Source of the DNA: Volvariella volvacea V23
Lineage: Eukaryota > Basidiomycota > Agaricomycetes > Agaricales > Pluteaceae
Assembly: GCA_000349905.1 (NCBI GenBank)
Contig: KB722753.1
Span: 538,133 to 602,132, forward strand
Direction: 5' to 3'
DNA: 64,000 nt
A model generated the notes under the pieces. It ran no database searches. It worked only from the letters and a program-made list of their open reading frames with translations, and was not told where the DNA came from. Of this stretch, positions 10,983-23,217 are shown one piece after another; position 1 is the first letter of the stretch, and the number at the start of each line of letters is the position of its first letter. Both the position numbers and the translations under genes were made by a program.

Positions 10983-11315
10983 CGTCGATGTATATGGATT
11001 AGGGCTACGGAAATGAACTGGAATTCTAGTATGAAGGTGCATGTGACAGTGCTTTGTGTCTAGGAAAGCAAATTATGACGGAATGATGCGGATATTTGGC
11101 GGATAAATATGTAATCTCTAATGGGTGCTCTGGACTCTAAGGGGTCTAGATGCTGCGTGTTGAGCTTTTGGGGGAGGTATACATAGCCAATAACAAATAC
11201 ATTAAGGACGGCTGCCCACAAGTGACGACGCTTGTAGGCGTGAATTAAGGAGTGAATTCCAGTTGAATGGGATTAAGCATATAAGGTCCCTGCCCTGGAC
11301 GAAAATGATTTTCGT
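10983..11315. other. Convergent 3' intergenic region
   Basis: This lies between the aldolase stop and the stop of the minus-strand PDX3 gene. It must carry both 3' UTRs. No other feature seen. Confidence 0.5.
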
Positions 11316-12195
11316 TCACGGAGCAAGCCTTTCGATCTTCCATTCGGGGTCATCCTCCGATGAGCCCTCTACACGGACGTACCGCACCCTGTCATGAAGA
11401 CGGCTGGGCTTGCCGGACCAAAATTCAACTTCGCTGGAACAACTTTGAGCACGGGTGTGTTAAAGTGGTGTGATTCGTTTACCTTGGTACGACCCTCCAG
11501 CCACCCCAGAAATCGGGCACGGGGACGTCTACACCGGAAGTTCCGTCCTCGCTAACACCGAATCGCTGTTCCAGCTCGTGGAGCCTCTTCGTGACCTCAC
11601 CCTCGTCAACGACGGAGCTCTGCCTACTGGCCCAAGCACCCAATTGGCTTCCCACCGGTCTGCTCTTAAAATAGGCTTCCGTGACCTCCTTTTCTACTTT
11701 TTCTACCCTTCCGAGCACTCGTACGCTTCTGTGCATTTCTTTCCAGTAGAAGACCATGGCTGCGTGTGGGTTTTGTAGGAGCTCTTGGCTTTTGCGAGAG
11801 GTGTAGTTTGTGAAGAATATGAAGCCACGGTGGTCGAGCTGCTTGAAGAGGACCATGCGGGCTGATGGTATGCCGCTGGACGTGGCAGTGGAGAGAGAGA
11901 TTGCCTCCGGTTCTTGGACATTGTGCTCTATGGCCTGTTTGAACCAGACTCTAAATTGATCCAAGGGGGACGGAAGGACGGTGGACGGAGATAGACCATC
12001 TGGGGTGACATATTGGCGATGAGTGTTGACTTTGAGGGAGTCGTGGTCTTGGGAAATGATACCGTTGGTGCCCTTTGTGGTGCCATTTGTGCCGTTGACG
12101 ACGGGGAAGGGCTTGAAGGTGGTGATGACGGGGACGGCGTCCATGGAGAAGAGACGTGTGAGGACGGGAGGGCAGAGAGACGAGAAGGACGACAT
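11316..12195 (-). CDS. PDX3: Pyridoxamine 5'-phosphate oxidase
   Basis: Two exons, 12195-11483 and 11433-11316, joined by a 49-base intron, give 276 residues. The enzyme oxidises pyridoxamine or pyridoxine 5'-phosphate to pyridoxal 5'-phosphate with FMN. Family motifs are clear: [33 protein letters not shown] (FMN site), [46 protein letters not shown], and the C-terminal FWGGWRV...[15 protein letters not shown]...WKIERLAP, completed only after splicing. An internal Met at residue 18 (MDAVPV) is an alternative start; the first 17 residues could be a weak targeting sequence. The start lies 147 bases from the start of the divergent kelch gene. Confidence 0.95.
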
Positions 12196-12342
12196 TTCGT
12201 GACTCGCCAGGGACTGGATCTAATCAGCGGCGAATGACCTAATTGATAACAATTTCACTTATCGGGATAAATAGGATATCTAATTACATAAGCTAATTGG
12301 GGAGTGGGGTGAATTGTTTGTTGGGCCTTGGGTTGATTCTTA
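12196..12342. promoter_or_regulatory. Compact bidirectional promoter
   Basis: Only 147 bases separate the PDX3 start (12195, minus) and the kelch/BTB start (12343, plus). The stretch is A/T-rich toward its middle (ttgataacaatttcacttatcg) and shows no clear TATA box. Both genes must initiate from it or from within each other's leader. Confidence 0.5.
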
Positions 12343-15300
12343 ATGCTCCATTCAATCTACGACTTGACCACTTTCTGCAGAAGAACTGCTGGCCATGTTC
12401 CTGCAAAGCTCGTGGTACGCCCGACCTCTCCCCGCCCTCAGCCCTTTTCACAGCAGTTTCATAGGGTGCATCAACCACCGTAGTCGGCTCAAAAATGTAC
12501 CTCTTCGTATGTTACGACCCCTTACCTCCATGCGCTTTCTTACCTCTGAAAAACACAGGGAGGTAGACTGGTATCAGAACGAAAAATGGTCTCTGATCTC
12601 TATGTCTTCGACCTGCGCTCCTTTAAATGGGAAAAAATCCCCCCACATCCCGAAGATGACATACCAAGACCACGGTACTTCCACAGCGCGGATTCGTGGG
12701 ACAGCCATTTGATCATCTTTGGCGGAATGTCCAACCAGCCCGAATCTCAAAATCCCGATGAACTATGCGTTTTGAACGACGTTCGTTTCTTCGACTTGGC
12801 TACTCGTCGTTGGTTACCACACAATCCATATCCCTCGCTTTCCGTGCCCGTCTCCGACTCATTAGTCCCAAGGGCACGCTATGCTCATCTATCCTCCGTG
12901 ACCGCTGATAGACTCTTTATCATTGGTGGCCAAGACTTCCACAACAATTGGCTAGATGACATTTGTGTTTACGATTTGCTTGGGAAGACATGGGTGCAGA
13001 GAAGAGAATACCCCCGACACTGTGGTACCTATCGCAGCGTGGCTGTGGCGTCCAACATGACTGTACGAGTACCGCAAGATGAGACAAGCACTTCACAGGC
13101 ATCGTCAACTCTCGGAGTCCCAGGACAGAGATTCACCGAGACGAGCAATCCCACTCAGTCTTCGGGTCACTTCACAGCATCGGAGAACCTGACACACCTC
13201 CCTTACTCAGCTCCTCCAACAGAAGAACACCCCAGCGACATTTACCTCTACAGCAACTATAACGTACGTAGCCACTCCTTTTCCCCTGTCACTCGATCTG
13301 CTGTACTCACCTTGGACCTTAGTTCACCGACGTCCGAAGAGAACTGGAAGTGTTCTCACCCCTTCCCGACACAGATTTCACCATTCACGACCGCTCCTCC
13401 TCAATGACAGGTACAACGTTCCCTCCAGGTCTTCGGTTTCCCACAGGTGCAATCCTTGGTACCCATCTCATCATAGCAGGGACATATCTCGCACATAGTT
13501 ATCAATCATTCTCGATCTGGGTCCTCGACCTCCAGACAATGACTTGGTCGCGTATAGATCCGGGGAGGGCGATCGAAACGGGCTCATGGTTCCGTGGTTG
13601 CTTGTGGGCGGAAGAGAATAAATTCCTGATTTTCGGTAATAAGAAGGGCAATTTGGTGGAGGATTACAACAGGAGGTTGTTGAGCTGGGATCATGTTGCT
13701 GTTGTGGATCTGGAAGCGTTTGGCATATATCAGCCCCCATCGTTAAAGCTGGACATCAGGATGCAGGAATTGGGATTGGCAGCATTGGAGGAGAAGGTGT
13801 TTATGGATTTTGAGATTGTCTGCGACGATGGGAGAAGGATACCATGTTCCAGAAAGCTTTTGGAGGAGCGGTGGAGTTGGTTCAAGAGACAGAGGGTGGA
13901 ATTTGAGAAGAAGGCGAAGGATGTTTTGCAAACATTGCCAAGTTCGAATATGCATGTGCCATTACCGGACTTGGCAACGGCGGGGACAAGCGCAACAGGG
14001 GCGTTGTCGGGCATTACCAATGGCCCACTATCGCCGGAGGGTACATCAACACCTGCTGATTGGGAGCTAGTCAATGGCGTTAATGGAATTGGAGAATTGA
14101 TGATGAATGGGATAGGACACGGCTCAAGTCCTACGCTCAATGGAACAACTATTAATGGCGATGTATCACCTCAACACTCTCCCATTGATCCCCATCATAC
14201 CATTTCTTCCATCAATGGCTCAATCTCTTCCTCACCTCCATCTGCAATCTCCACTGTTCCTCCAGTCCCGCTCTCCCTTTCTACCTCCACTACTGCCCCA
14301 TCATCCTCTCCACCATCAGCATCTGTACCAACGCATTCCTCAACCTCATCCTCTATCATCGATCCTCGTCTCACACCACGTCAATTCCACCTCTCCGAAC
14401 CATACCCAATAACTCTAGCCCTAATCCAGTATTTTTATACGCTCTCCTTAATAACGCCACTTCAACACGCACCAGCGGTTTTAAGTCAGCTATTGGTGCT
14501 ATCGACGAACTATGATATCGATCACTTGAGGGAGTTGGTTAAACATGCCATGCATAGAGCGTTGTCGAATGCGACTTCGGTGGGTGTCTACGAAATCACG
14601 TCGCTCTGTAATTGCAGGAGTCTGCAAATTAGGGCGTTGAGAACTATTATGGTGAGTGTTGGTTCAGTTCCACTGAATCGGACTCGTTGGACTGATGTTG
14701 AACCTTTCTTAGTCCTACACCCAGCGTCGTCCTGGTAGACATCGTACTGATAGCACACGACATGATCAAGGCGGAGGCGGCGGGGGTGGTGGCGGTGGTA
14801 GCGGGGGTGGTAGCAATGGCCCTAATGGTCCCCCGCCTGGTCCAGGTCCCTCAAGTCCAGGAGGTGGTTCGGGGAGCATGGATAAATATACCCCGCGACC
14901 TAGAGGAACCTCAGATGCAAGGTGGAGAGGTGCAGGCGCTACATCCGGGCTAGGTGGAATGACTATGAGTGAAACTCAGGCGCAGGGGCTGGGATATAGC
15001 CCCGTTTCGACGTCGGTGAATGCCAACGCCAGTACCACCACCTTAGGAGCGAGTACCATCAACACGAGTATGACCACTCTGAGTGCTGGTTCTGGTTCAG
15101 GCTTGAGCGCGAGTACTTCTGCCACTTCGTTAGCATCTGGAGGTCTACCCAGCCCAACGTCGAAATCTTCTGGGAAGGGGAAGAACTCTGCGAAGCAGGG
15201 CCAGGGTATCAGTTATAGTGAGTTTCGTTCGCTGAGCATTTTGATACATTGATGTGTTTCCTATTCTTCGTTCATCGCCCGTTTCCCTGTTTCGCGCTTT

Positions 15301-17936
15301 CGTTCATTCTGTTCTTTCTTTTTCTCCTTGTTCCCGTCCACTTTCATGGATTATATGCGGAGTTCATCCTGACTGATTATTGATGTATTTTATCTCTCTC
15401 TGTTTCCGTCTTCCTATAACCCCTCCAACGTGGAAAAAATCCTCTTTAAACGCACGAATTGTCGTCCTTTAAATGTGTATGTGACAAAACAAAACTGTTG
15501 ATGTTATCAAAACCGTCTTTGTCGGTGTTGGAATTCGAATCAAAAACCCGAATATTCAAAACGTCACCCCGGTACCGGACGATCACGACTCCTATCGTAT
15601 CATATCGTGACGTCCATCCATCCATATCTCACGCACACACTCTGGCACCCGGCCGGACACTCGGACGCTTCGATTCTTCGATAAATGATACGAACGTGCG
15701 ACATATATGCCATCTATGTTATTGCGTCGATGAACCCACCTTCGATGTATGCGACCCCGGAATACACCACCACAATACTAATTTCCCGGTCCCTTTAACG
15801 TTGGGCGTGCCTTTTGTATTCCTCCCTCCCTGTCCGACCCCCCATGCACCCGGGGACTAATATTGGTTACTCCATTCGCTTCCCGGATTTGGGGCTTCAC
15901 CGGATTCAGTTGGACAATCCCAAGCTCAGCAAATCCCACCGTTCTATGGAGGCCCACAAGGTTCCCGTGCTTCAGCTTACTCTCCTATCTCCTCTGTCCA
16001 AGCTCAGCAGCCGCACTCTGGACAACCTTCTCCTGTTATCCCTTATCATGATCCCACTGCGGGCCGACCCTTGCCAGCTGTGCATATGCATAGACCTTCG
16101 CTCGCGCAGATGAATGCCCTGAGTTCCGTGGACGAAATGTTTGAGATGACTTCATCGTCCGGGAATGATGGGTACACGGATGAAAACACTGATACTGAGG
16201 ACGAACGCGAGAGGGAAATTAGGGCTTCGCTTGGTATTGGAGGAGCGGGGGATTATAGAAGTAGGTATGGGCATGAACCTGCTGATGACTATCGGCGCGG
16301 ATATAACCCTGGGCCTGGGTATGGATTTGGAGGGATCCCAGCTGCACCCTCGGCCACTTCGGTGGGGTCTCTTAGTCGAAAGGCCTCCAACAATGCGTTT
16401 GCGTATGATGGAAGAGAATACAGAGACGAAAGTCAAGTCCTTGGAAGGCCGCAAGCGAGCCAACCCCAGGTACCACAGGCACAGGCACAAGCAATCCGCC
16501 CGCCTCCAATGCTGAGGTCCAACTCCGACTACACGGCTGGGACTAGTCCTCATGTTCGTCAGTCAAGGTCGGCGTCGTCGGCGGCGACTTCGGTGTTCAA
16601 GCCTTCTAGCAGTGTCCCGAAGACGGTGCAATCTGGACCTCCGTCTCCTACGGTAATGCGATCGCCTACGATACCTGACAACAAGTCGAGTACGAGTACG
16701 AATAGCTCAGGTAATGGTAGTGGTAAGAAAGGTTTTAAGCCGTCGATTCGTCCTATTTTCATCGGTCAGTCTCAATCTCAATCACAATCTGAAGCTTCAA
16801 CTCTTCATCATTCTTCTGGTTCTGGTTTTCCATCAATCTCTTTGGGTACCGCTGCATCTACATCTGCATCCACGTCTACTTCATATCTTAATTCTGCATC
16901 AGCAGTACCACCACCAGCAGTACCACCTACTGCAGCATCATTTCTTGGACTTGACAATTCTACTCGTGATTCGGTTTCTTCATTTGCATCTGCGTCTACA
17001 TATAATGCTTCACCTTCCCATTCACGCGCTTCTTCTACATCCACAACTACCGCATATTTACAACATCCTTCCACTACTCATAGCTTGAACGATCGTCATC
17101 ATACCCATATTAGCGACAACAATAATAGCACCAAGAACGCCGGTACCGAGGTCGCACTTAATGCTCCAGGAGGTGGCGTCGGCAGTGGCGGCGGAGGAGG
17201 GTTAGGAGTAATTCACGAAGCGGCTGAAGAAAGGGAAAAACAGACGATTTCTGAATTGACGATGACCCGGGCAGGGTTGGCAATGACGATGGAAGAATAT
17301 ACAAGTTACTTTGATGATGACGAGGGAGATGAGACGGGTGCTGAGGCAGACATTGATACTGAGGCCGAAGCGGAATTGGAATATAACAGGCGCTCCAGGG
17401 AAGACAGGGTGGACGAGGGAAGCACCATTGTTCGCGTCGGGGATAGTGGTGGAAGACGAGGAAAGGAGGACAGGAGGCCTAGCCCCAGCATGGACCATAT
17501 CCCAGTTTCGGAATGGAGGGAATACCTCAACACTAATTCAAACATGATCAAGGACACATTCAGTCCTATGACAAATCACAGAGTTAGCGCAAGCGCCAAG
17601 GCCCCCGTTGTGCCTGGTCCTAGCCGCACACAAGCTGCTCAAGCGCACCTGCAGCAAGGTTTTGCAGGTGTTGGACTTAATAGCGTTCCTACAACTCCAC
17701 CTACCTTGTCTCGTGCATCCAGCATGAACACAGGGCCGAGCAATTCTACTTCAGCGATGACGAGCCGTGGCGCTAGTGGAGCAAATACTCCTAACGGGAA
17801 AAGTCCGAGGGATGTCGAATTTTCTATGGCGTTGAGCGCGGCCATCAAGGAGATAGGGACGTCGACGACCGGGCAGAGCGGGAGCACGTTGAGCAGGTTT
17901 TTATCGAGGAGGAGAGGGAGGGACTCTCAGGCGTAA
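12343..17936 (+). CDS. Kelch-repeat/BTB protein with long disordered tail
   Basis: Six exons (12343-12414, 12465-12506, 12559-13263, 13323-14651, 14713-15217, 15910-17936) give 1559 residues with all phases consistent. Residues ~1-400 form a kelch beta-propeller, with strands such as KMYLFGGR, HLIIFGGM, DRLFIIGGQ and KFLIFGNKKG. A BTB/POZ fold follows from ~430 (FMDFEIVCDDGRRIPCSRKL) to ~715, split by a ~150-residue Ser/Pro/Thr insertion before FHLSEPYPITLALIQYFYT. The rest (~720-1559) is low complexity: poly-Gly near 14790-14850, Ser/Thr/Ala runs, acidic patches and a C-terminal basic RFLSRRRGR. The fold resembles fungal kelch/BTB signalling adaptors such as fission yeast Ral2, but orthology is a guess. 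The fifth intron (692 bases) is about ten times longer than its neighbours. Confidence 0.85.
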
Positions 17937-18447
17937 TTTTTGGTTCTTGTGCTTGGTTCAGGATATGGTTAATAGCCCGCCGGTATAATTGTTTCTTGGT
18001 TTTGGTCTTGGTTTATGACTGTGGGTGAGGCTGGCTCATTCCATAGTCGCAAATATCTTGGAGAATGTAGTATAATGCGCGCATATATTATAATGGATGT
18101 GAATCCTTGGTACTTACCTAGTTTCCCTCACAACCCCCTAACCGCCTAACATTTCTTCATATCTGCGTCTTGGTATTATTCCAACTGATTCCGTTGGTAT
18201 GCTTATCGACGTCATTCTACCGGTTTGGGCACTCTACCTTTCTTGCCTAATTATTCTCTATATAATGGCTGTGTGTGGTACTGATAGACTTGTAGAATTT
18301 GACGCACGCAATGATTGGCCAGATTTTCGCTGACAACTCGTGAATGGCATTTGGGAGCCCTAGCGTTACCGCATTGCGTTCGAATTACACCGGACAAGAA
18401 AGCATCGAAGACTACATGGTACATGATCAAACTATCCACTCTGCCCG
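17937..18447. other. Convergent 3' intergenic region
   Basis: This lies between the kelch/BTB stop and the stop of the minus-strand F-box gene. No gene seen. Confidence 0.5.
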
Positions 18448-19749
18448 CTAGCAATTGAACTTGATCCTCAACCCCTGCTTTTTCATGTCTAAGATGCGCT
18501 TATCGTCTCCCTTGCCTATGGGCTTTACATTGGCGTTGATCTCGACGTCCTTGATCTTGCAGCAGCGTAGGAGCCCAACTCCAAGCGACCACCTCGACCA
18601 GACAAGGTCTACGACCTCCGTGTCTGTCGCCTTCTGCCCTTCGATTGAGTCTTCATCGATATGGAGATCTTTAAGCTTCGGTAGAAGTTGGACGCGCCGA
18701 CCAGGGGAAAATGTGAGCGCGGATACCAGACGCTTGTCGAAGCAGTTGCATCCGCGAAGAGACAGCGACTTGACTCTTGGGACTCGTCCAAGGCATCGTA
18801 TGAGTTCATTAGATGTTAGGCTGATGTTGCTGAGATCAAGCGTTTCCAGTAACGGTGAGGCGGTAGTGATCGCATCGAGAGTGCCCTCCATGTCTTCCAA
18901 GGAGCCGAGCACGAGAGTTGTAAGGCGGGGGAATCGCACGGCCTGGAGAATTGGTCCAAAGCCTTCACCTTCGTAGTCGATGGTCAGCGTATTGAGAGAT
19001 TTATGGACGAATGGAAGTATTTCGTCCGTTTGCAGTAGAGGAACTGGCTCCACTAGTTCGCAGTTGTCTAGGTTAAGGTCCTCAAGTTTGTCGCAGCGAG
19101 TCAGTAAGTCCAGTATCGTGGAAGGTGTAAGGTTGCTAGCTTGGATGTACAGAAGATCAAGGGGGAGAGTCTCAGCGAAGCGTGCGTCTCCGATAAGGCC
19201 AGGTATATCCCGTCCCAGGTAGAGGTCTTGAAGGTTAGGACACGCCGAGAAGGAAAGTTGAATGACACCAGGAGTGATGTCAAGAACTTCTTCGTAGGGC
19301 CCGGTAATGTACAATACCAGAGATTCGAGGCGAGGTAATCCCTGATTGAAAATGTAAACGGATTGTCGCAAGTCGTTCAGCGTCATGCGTAGGTCGAGCT
19401 CAGCGACTCTATGCGCGATGGCCGGGAGAATGCTGGCTAATATGGGAGCTTGTTCGTGATGGTCGATTGTCATTTCGAATTGGCACGGAAGGTCACCGGA
19501 ACGAGCAAGCCATTGAACTATTGCCATGATGTGTCGCCCAGCGCGTTTTGAGGGCTTCCCAGGGGCAGCGATAGTGACACGGGTCCAGAGTGCGTGGGTG
19601 ATGAGGGCGGCGGCGCGCCAGCGCTTGCAGACCAGTCCTAAGATGATAGGGATCTTGTAGTATCGCAAGCGGCTTGACTGAACATAAAAGACAAAGACAC
19701 GAGAAATGACCTCGAGGGGAAGGCTTTGGATTGGGGAGGGTGGTCCCAT
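18448..19749 (-). CDS. F-box/leucine-rich-repeat protein, 433 aa
   Basis: A single-exon gene of 433 residues. An N-terminal F-box (IQSLPLEVISRVFVFY...ILGLVCKRWRAAALITHALW, residues ~6-55) would bind Skp1. It is followed by irregular leucine-rich repeats (for example LPRLESLVLYITG, FPRLTTLVLGSLEDMEGTLD, SPLLETLDLSNISLTSNELI, VPRVKSLSLRGCNCF) that would recognise a substrate for SCF ubiquitin ligation. The C terminus ends in a conserved block (VVDLVWSRWSLGVG...MKKQGLRIKFNC). The family is greatly expanded in mushroom fungi and substrates are unknown. It is the intact member of a set of three loci in this window. Confidence 0.9.
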   Translation of the reverse strand: MGPPSPIQSLPLEVISRVFVFYVQSSRLRYYKIPIILGLVCKRWRAAALITHALWTRVTIAAPGKPSKRAGRHIMAIVQWLARSGDLPCQFEMTIDHHEQAPILASILPAIAHRVAELDLRMTLNDLRQSVYIFNQGLPRLESLVLYITGPYEEVLDITPGVIQLSFSACPNLQDLYLGRDIPGLIGDARFAETLPLDLLYIQASNLTPSTILDLLTRCDKLEDLNLDNCELVEPVPLLQTDEILPFVHKSLNTLTIDYEGEGFGPILQAVRFPRLTTLVLGSLEDMEGTLDAITTASPLLETLDLSNISLTSNELIRCLGRVPRVKSLSLRGCNCFDKRLVSALTFSPGRRVQLLPKLKDLHIDEDSIEGQKATDTEVVDLVWSRWSLGVGLLRCCKIKDVEINANVKPIGKGDDKRILDMKKQGLRIKFNC

Positions 19750-20057
19750 GGTGGTCAGTGTTGAAGTGGGTATCTTCTGGAGCTAGGACTTATATCTGAA
19801 TTAATACAGTCTAGATCTTGTTGTCAATGGACTAATTTGGCTACATTAGGTAGAGAAGAAGAGAAGAACTACCTTTCGTCATCACCGTTTTTGAGCTTCT
19901 ATATTGGGGCCCAGTGCATTGAAGGGGTGCTCAGACTCCAGCTACAATCACGACCACGTACAGGCCGAACACTGTCGTAAAGTGGGCATGCAATTCAATC
20001 TTGATTTACTAAGACCTACAAGAAAACGTTAAAAGCTACATAACAAACGCTTTCCCT
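19750..20057. other. Spacer between F-box paralogues
   Basis: 5' flank of the intact F-box gene and 3' flank of its frameshifted paralogue. No gene seen. Confidence 0.45.
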
Positions 20058-21349
20058 TTAGTATTCTTGGCCGGAATTAATCGTTATCTTCAATCCCTGT
20101 TTCTTCATCTCTAATACCCGCTCGCGTTCTGCTTCCCCCAATAGTTCTTTATCAATCCTTATCCTAATATTCTCGATTCTGGAGCAACAATCAACTTCGA
20201 GTGACCACCACGACGAGATAAAGTCCACGATCTCAGTGTCGTCGCCTTCTGGCCTTCGATGGAATCCTCACCGACATAGAGGTCCGTAAGCGTCGGTAAG
20301 AGCTGGACACAATGGTCAGTGCGGATACCAGACGTTTATTGAAACAGTTGCATAGAGTCAAGGTCAAACTCTCTATTCTTGGGACTCGTTCGAAACAGCG
20401 TATGAGTTCATCAGCACCCAAGGGTATATCGGTAAGGTTCAACGATTCCAGCAGAGGAGAGGCACTGGCGATTGCGTCGAAAACGCCCTCCATATCCTGC
20501 AGGGACATGAGTGTGAGACTCGTAAGACCGGGAAACCCGGAGTAGTGGGTCGAAACCTTCGCCCTCATAGTCGACAGTTAGCCCTTCGAGCAATGTATGC
20601 GCGAATGGTGTTATCTCGTCGTCTTGGAGCGGAGAGCCAGCTCGCGTTAATTCGTCGTTAAGAACACCGGGCACTTCGAACTCATCGCAGCGCATCAGCA
20701 AATCGAGTACCATCAAGGGCCGAAGGCACTCGGCATCCAAATGCCCAAGTTCACGGGGAACAGCCTGAGCAAGTCGTGAGCCTCCAATAAATCCAACGAC
20801 ATCCTTCGTCAAAGCGAGGTAGGAAGGGTTAGGGCACTTCGTGAAGGAAAGTCGTCCTATTCCGCGGCAAACGTCAAGAGCGCTGCAAGAGGGAGCAATG
20901 GCTAAATTCAGCCTTTCAAGAAGGGGCAATCCTTGGTTAAACACATCGATAGAACGTAGTAGATCGTTCAGGGACACGGTCAAGACAAGACAGGAGACCT
21001 TATGTGCAATGGATGGGAGGATGTTGACCAAGATGGGATACTGGATGCGGGCGTCGGTGCGCATTTGAAATAAGCACGGCAGGTCGCCAGAACGGGAAAA
21101 CCAGCGATTTATGGCCGCAACATTTTGAGCGGTACGTTCAGAGAGCTTCCAAGGAGCAGAAACAGTTGCACACGACCAGAGAGTGTGGGTGAGGAGTGTT
21201 GCGGCTCGCCAACGTTTGCAGACCAGACCCAAGACGATAGGTACCTCCGGTTCAGCGAAAAAAAAGGCATAGTCTACACCAGAATAGAAAACAAAAGTCC
21301 GGGAGAGAACCTCTAGTGGGAGGTCGTGAATCGTGGTGCGTGGGCCCAT
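20058..21349 (-). pseudogene. Frameshifted F-box/LRR paralogue
   Basis: Homology to the 18448-19749 gene runs from the F-box (IHDLPLEVLSRTFVFY, GLVCKRWRAATLLTHTLW) to the C-terminal block (EIVDFISSWWSLEV...MKKQGLKITIN), but in three or more frames. Small deletions shift the frame after VDYEGEGFDPLL, after KRLVSALT, and within EGQKAT. The 312-codon first frame could still be translated into a truncated F-box protein. The preserved tail shows that the breaks are recent compared with the decayed copy at 3 kb. Sequencing error is an alternative but would need several independent indels. Confidence 0.8.
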
Positions 21350-21459
21350 GGTGGTCGAAGGGATGGAGCCCTTTACGCATTATATTGAGTGCTTGTTATC
21401 ACGTGGCACTTTGGCGTGTTGCTTGAGCATGCGTATCGTAGCATCGCTCATACGATTCC

Positions 21460-22059
21460 ATGAGTTCTCGAGAAGCTGGTTCACCAAGCTCAAATGCGTC
21501 AAATGGCGCCCGATCCACTTCATTAACCGATCAGCTGGCCAAGATTCAGAGTCTCTTAAACTCGCAAATCTCATTACTACAAGAAAACGATGCGAGGCTG
21601 AAGAGTCTGCACGGTGATGGTAGTAGTGGGACTCGGACCCAGGATAGTAGCCAAGGGAGTAAGGATGCTCAGCCGAAGCAGACGGAGCCGGATCCAATGC
21701 TCTCAAAATTGGATGCGCAAGTTGATCAGATGCTCAAAGAACAGAACGAAGAGGCAAAAAAATGGATTGCTGAGAGGCAGCAGGAAAGGGGTCAGTACTC
21801 GTCCAAAATGGTTGTCACTGAATGGCTGACCTTATTTCTGCGAGTAGAAGCGACTAAAGATGTTGTGAAAGACCTGGATAAGAGCCATTCTGACAGAATT
21901 GCTCAGCTTCACGCAATAGCAGAAGGTAGGCAGATTATGCCCGTGACAAGCGAAAGACATGTTCATCTATACTATTTTTGGGAATCTACAGAACTCCGAG
22001 CAGACAGGGATCGCGCGCGAGCAGAACTAGACGAAATAGTAAACCAAAGATGGGCCTGA
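21460..22059 (+). CDS. Small coiled-coil protein, 158 aa
   Basis: Three exons (21460-21790, 21848-21925, 21992-22059) give 158 residues with clean GT-AG introns. The N terminus is Ser-rich. Heptad-like stretches follow (TDQLAKIQSLLNSQISLLQE, SKLDAQVDQMLKEQNEEAKK, LRADRDRARAELDEIVNQR), predicting a coiled coil over most of the protein. No catalytic motif or membrane segment. I do not recognise a named family; a structural or adaptor role is only an inference. It is divergent from the F-box pseudogene, 110 bases away. Confidence 0.7.
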   Translation: MSSREAGSPSSNASNGARSTSLTDQLAKIQSLLNSQISLLQENDARLKSLHGDGSSGTRTQDSSQGSKDAQPKQTEPDPMLSKLDAQVDQMLKEQNEEAKKWIAERQQERGQYSSKMVVTEWLTLFLRVEATKDVVKDLDKSHSDRIAQLHAIAEGRQIMPVTSERHVHLYYFWESTELRADRDRARAELDEIVNQRWA

Positions 22060-22134
22060 CATCTTTGTAAATGTTGGTATTGGACACGAATGCAATAATA
22101 TAATTGAAGAATAAAGTTAAAGAGTAACATTACT

Positions 22135-23217
22135 TCACGAGGAAGCACCCAAAACATAGATCCGTCCTCTCTGATTAAGGTTTCCATTCTCGTCCAGAAG
22201 ATCTAAAATCCGTTTAGCCTGCATTTATGCTTGGGGGTGCGAAAAAACTCACTCCATTGGTTGCCGTTTTCTTTGCGCTACCGGCGGGAGAGAAAGTTTA
22301 GCATATACGGAGCTTTAATATATTAGTTCCAAGAACTTACGAAGTATGCGAACCAAGCGTAACCTTCGATCCAATCAAGGGTATCCATATACCTAATAGT
22401 CTGATTCAAGAAGTCGGTGACGACTGTCAAAGGGTATTTAGCGAGCTCGAAATATTCGCAGGCATAGGAGGTGGCGATCATATGCCAGTGGCGTACCAGC
22501 ATCATCCTGGGATGTAGACGCAAATTCTGTGACCCAAAGCGGCCAGTTGGGGAATTGGCCGTGCATCTGCCAGATGTAGTCGTAGAAACTGCCAATGCCC
22601 TCTCCATACCTGCACAACAAGATGTAATGAGGATATGGATAGGCGATGGCTTTGGAGAAGCGTACCAGTGGAAAGGGATGAAATCGATGCTGCAGCCGGT
22701 ACATGCAGCCAGGAAGTCGGCTAACCATGGTCGTCCCCATGGCGCATTTGTAATGGCAGGCGCGCCTAGTCTGACTCCCTGGGCCTTGAGGGGTTCAATG
22801 TATTGCCTCCAAAGTTGAGCAGCGTAGGTGGGGCTGATGTTTGCTTGATCTGCAAAGTCTGGCTCGTTGAATCCCTGGTTTAAATAATTAGGCTTTCGGG
22901 GTAAGATATGAACGAGAGACTGATCTACGGACCAGTACTGTCCTAGCACCCTGTGCGCGGACGGCAGAAGCAAAGTTCTCGGCGCCACCTGCACCCCATT
23001 GCATGGGAATGAAGGGTATGCCAGACCTTGCGATATAGTCTGGGGGTGTTTGAGCCCAGTTGTAGATCCATGAGATGACACTGTTGCTCTGATTTGCTCT
23101 GACGATGTCGAAGGGAGTGTCAGGCTCAGCAAATGCTAAGCCACGTTTTGGATTTTTAGCAGCGGATGCAAAAGGTAGGACGAGAAGGAAAGCAGAGAGG
23201 TGAGGAAGGAAATGCAT
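22135..23217 (-). CDS. Secreted GH128 beta-1,3-glucanase
   Basis: Six exons (23217-22933, 22874-22666, 22609-22497, 22423-22341, 22277-22253, 22202-22135) give 260 residues. A signal peptide (MHFLPHLSAFLLVLPFASA) is followed by a glycosyl-hydrolase catalytic-core (asl1-like) fold. GFNEPD carries the acid/base Glu and LWVTEFA the nucleophile Glu. WIYNWAQTPP, MQWG and FIPFHWYG are further family landmarks. The protein ends ...NLLDENGNLNQRGRIYVLG, as usual for the family. GH128 enzymes cleave beta-1,3-glucan and in mushrooms act on lentinan-type cell-wall glucan. The length is normal and both catalytic residues are present. Confidence 0.92.

Noticed and set aside
15459..15860. 133-codon frame within the long kelch/BTB intron
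   Set aside because: It cannot be joined in frame with clear splice sites and shows no domain; the intron model gives consistent phases.
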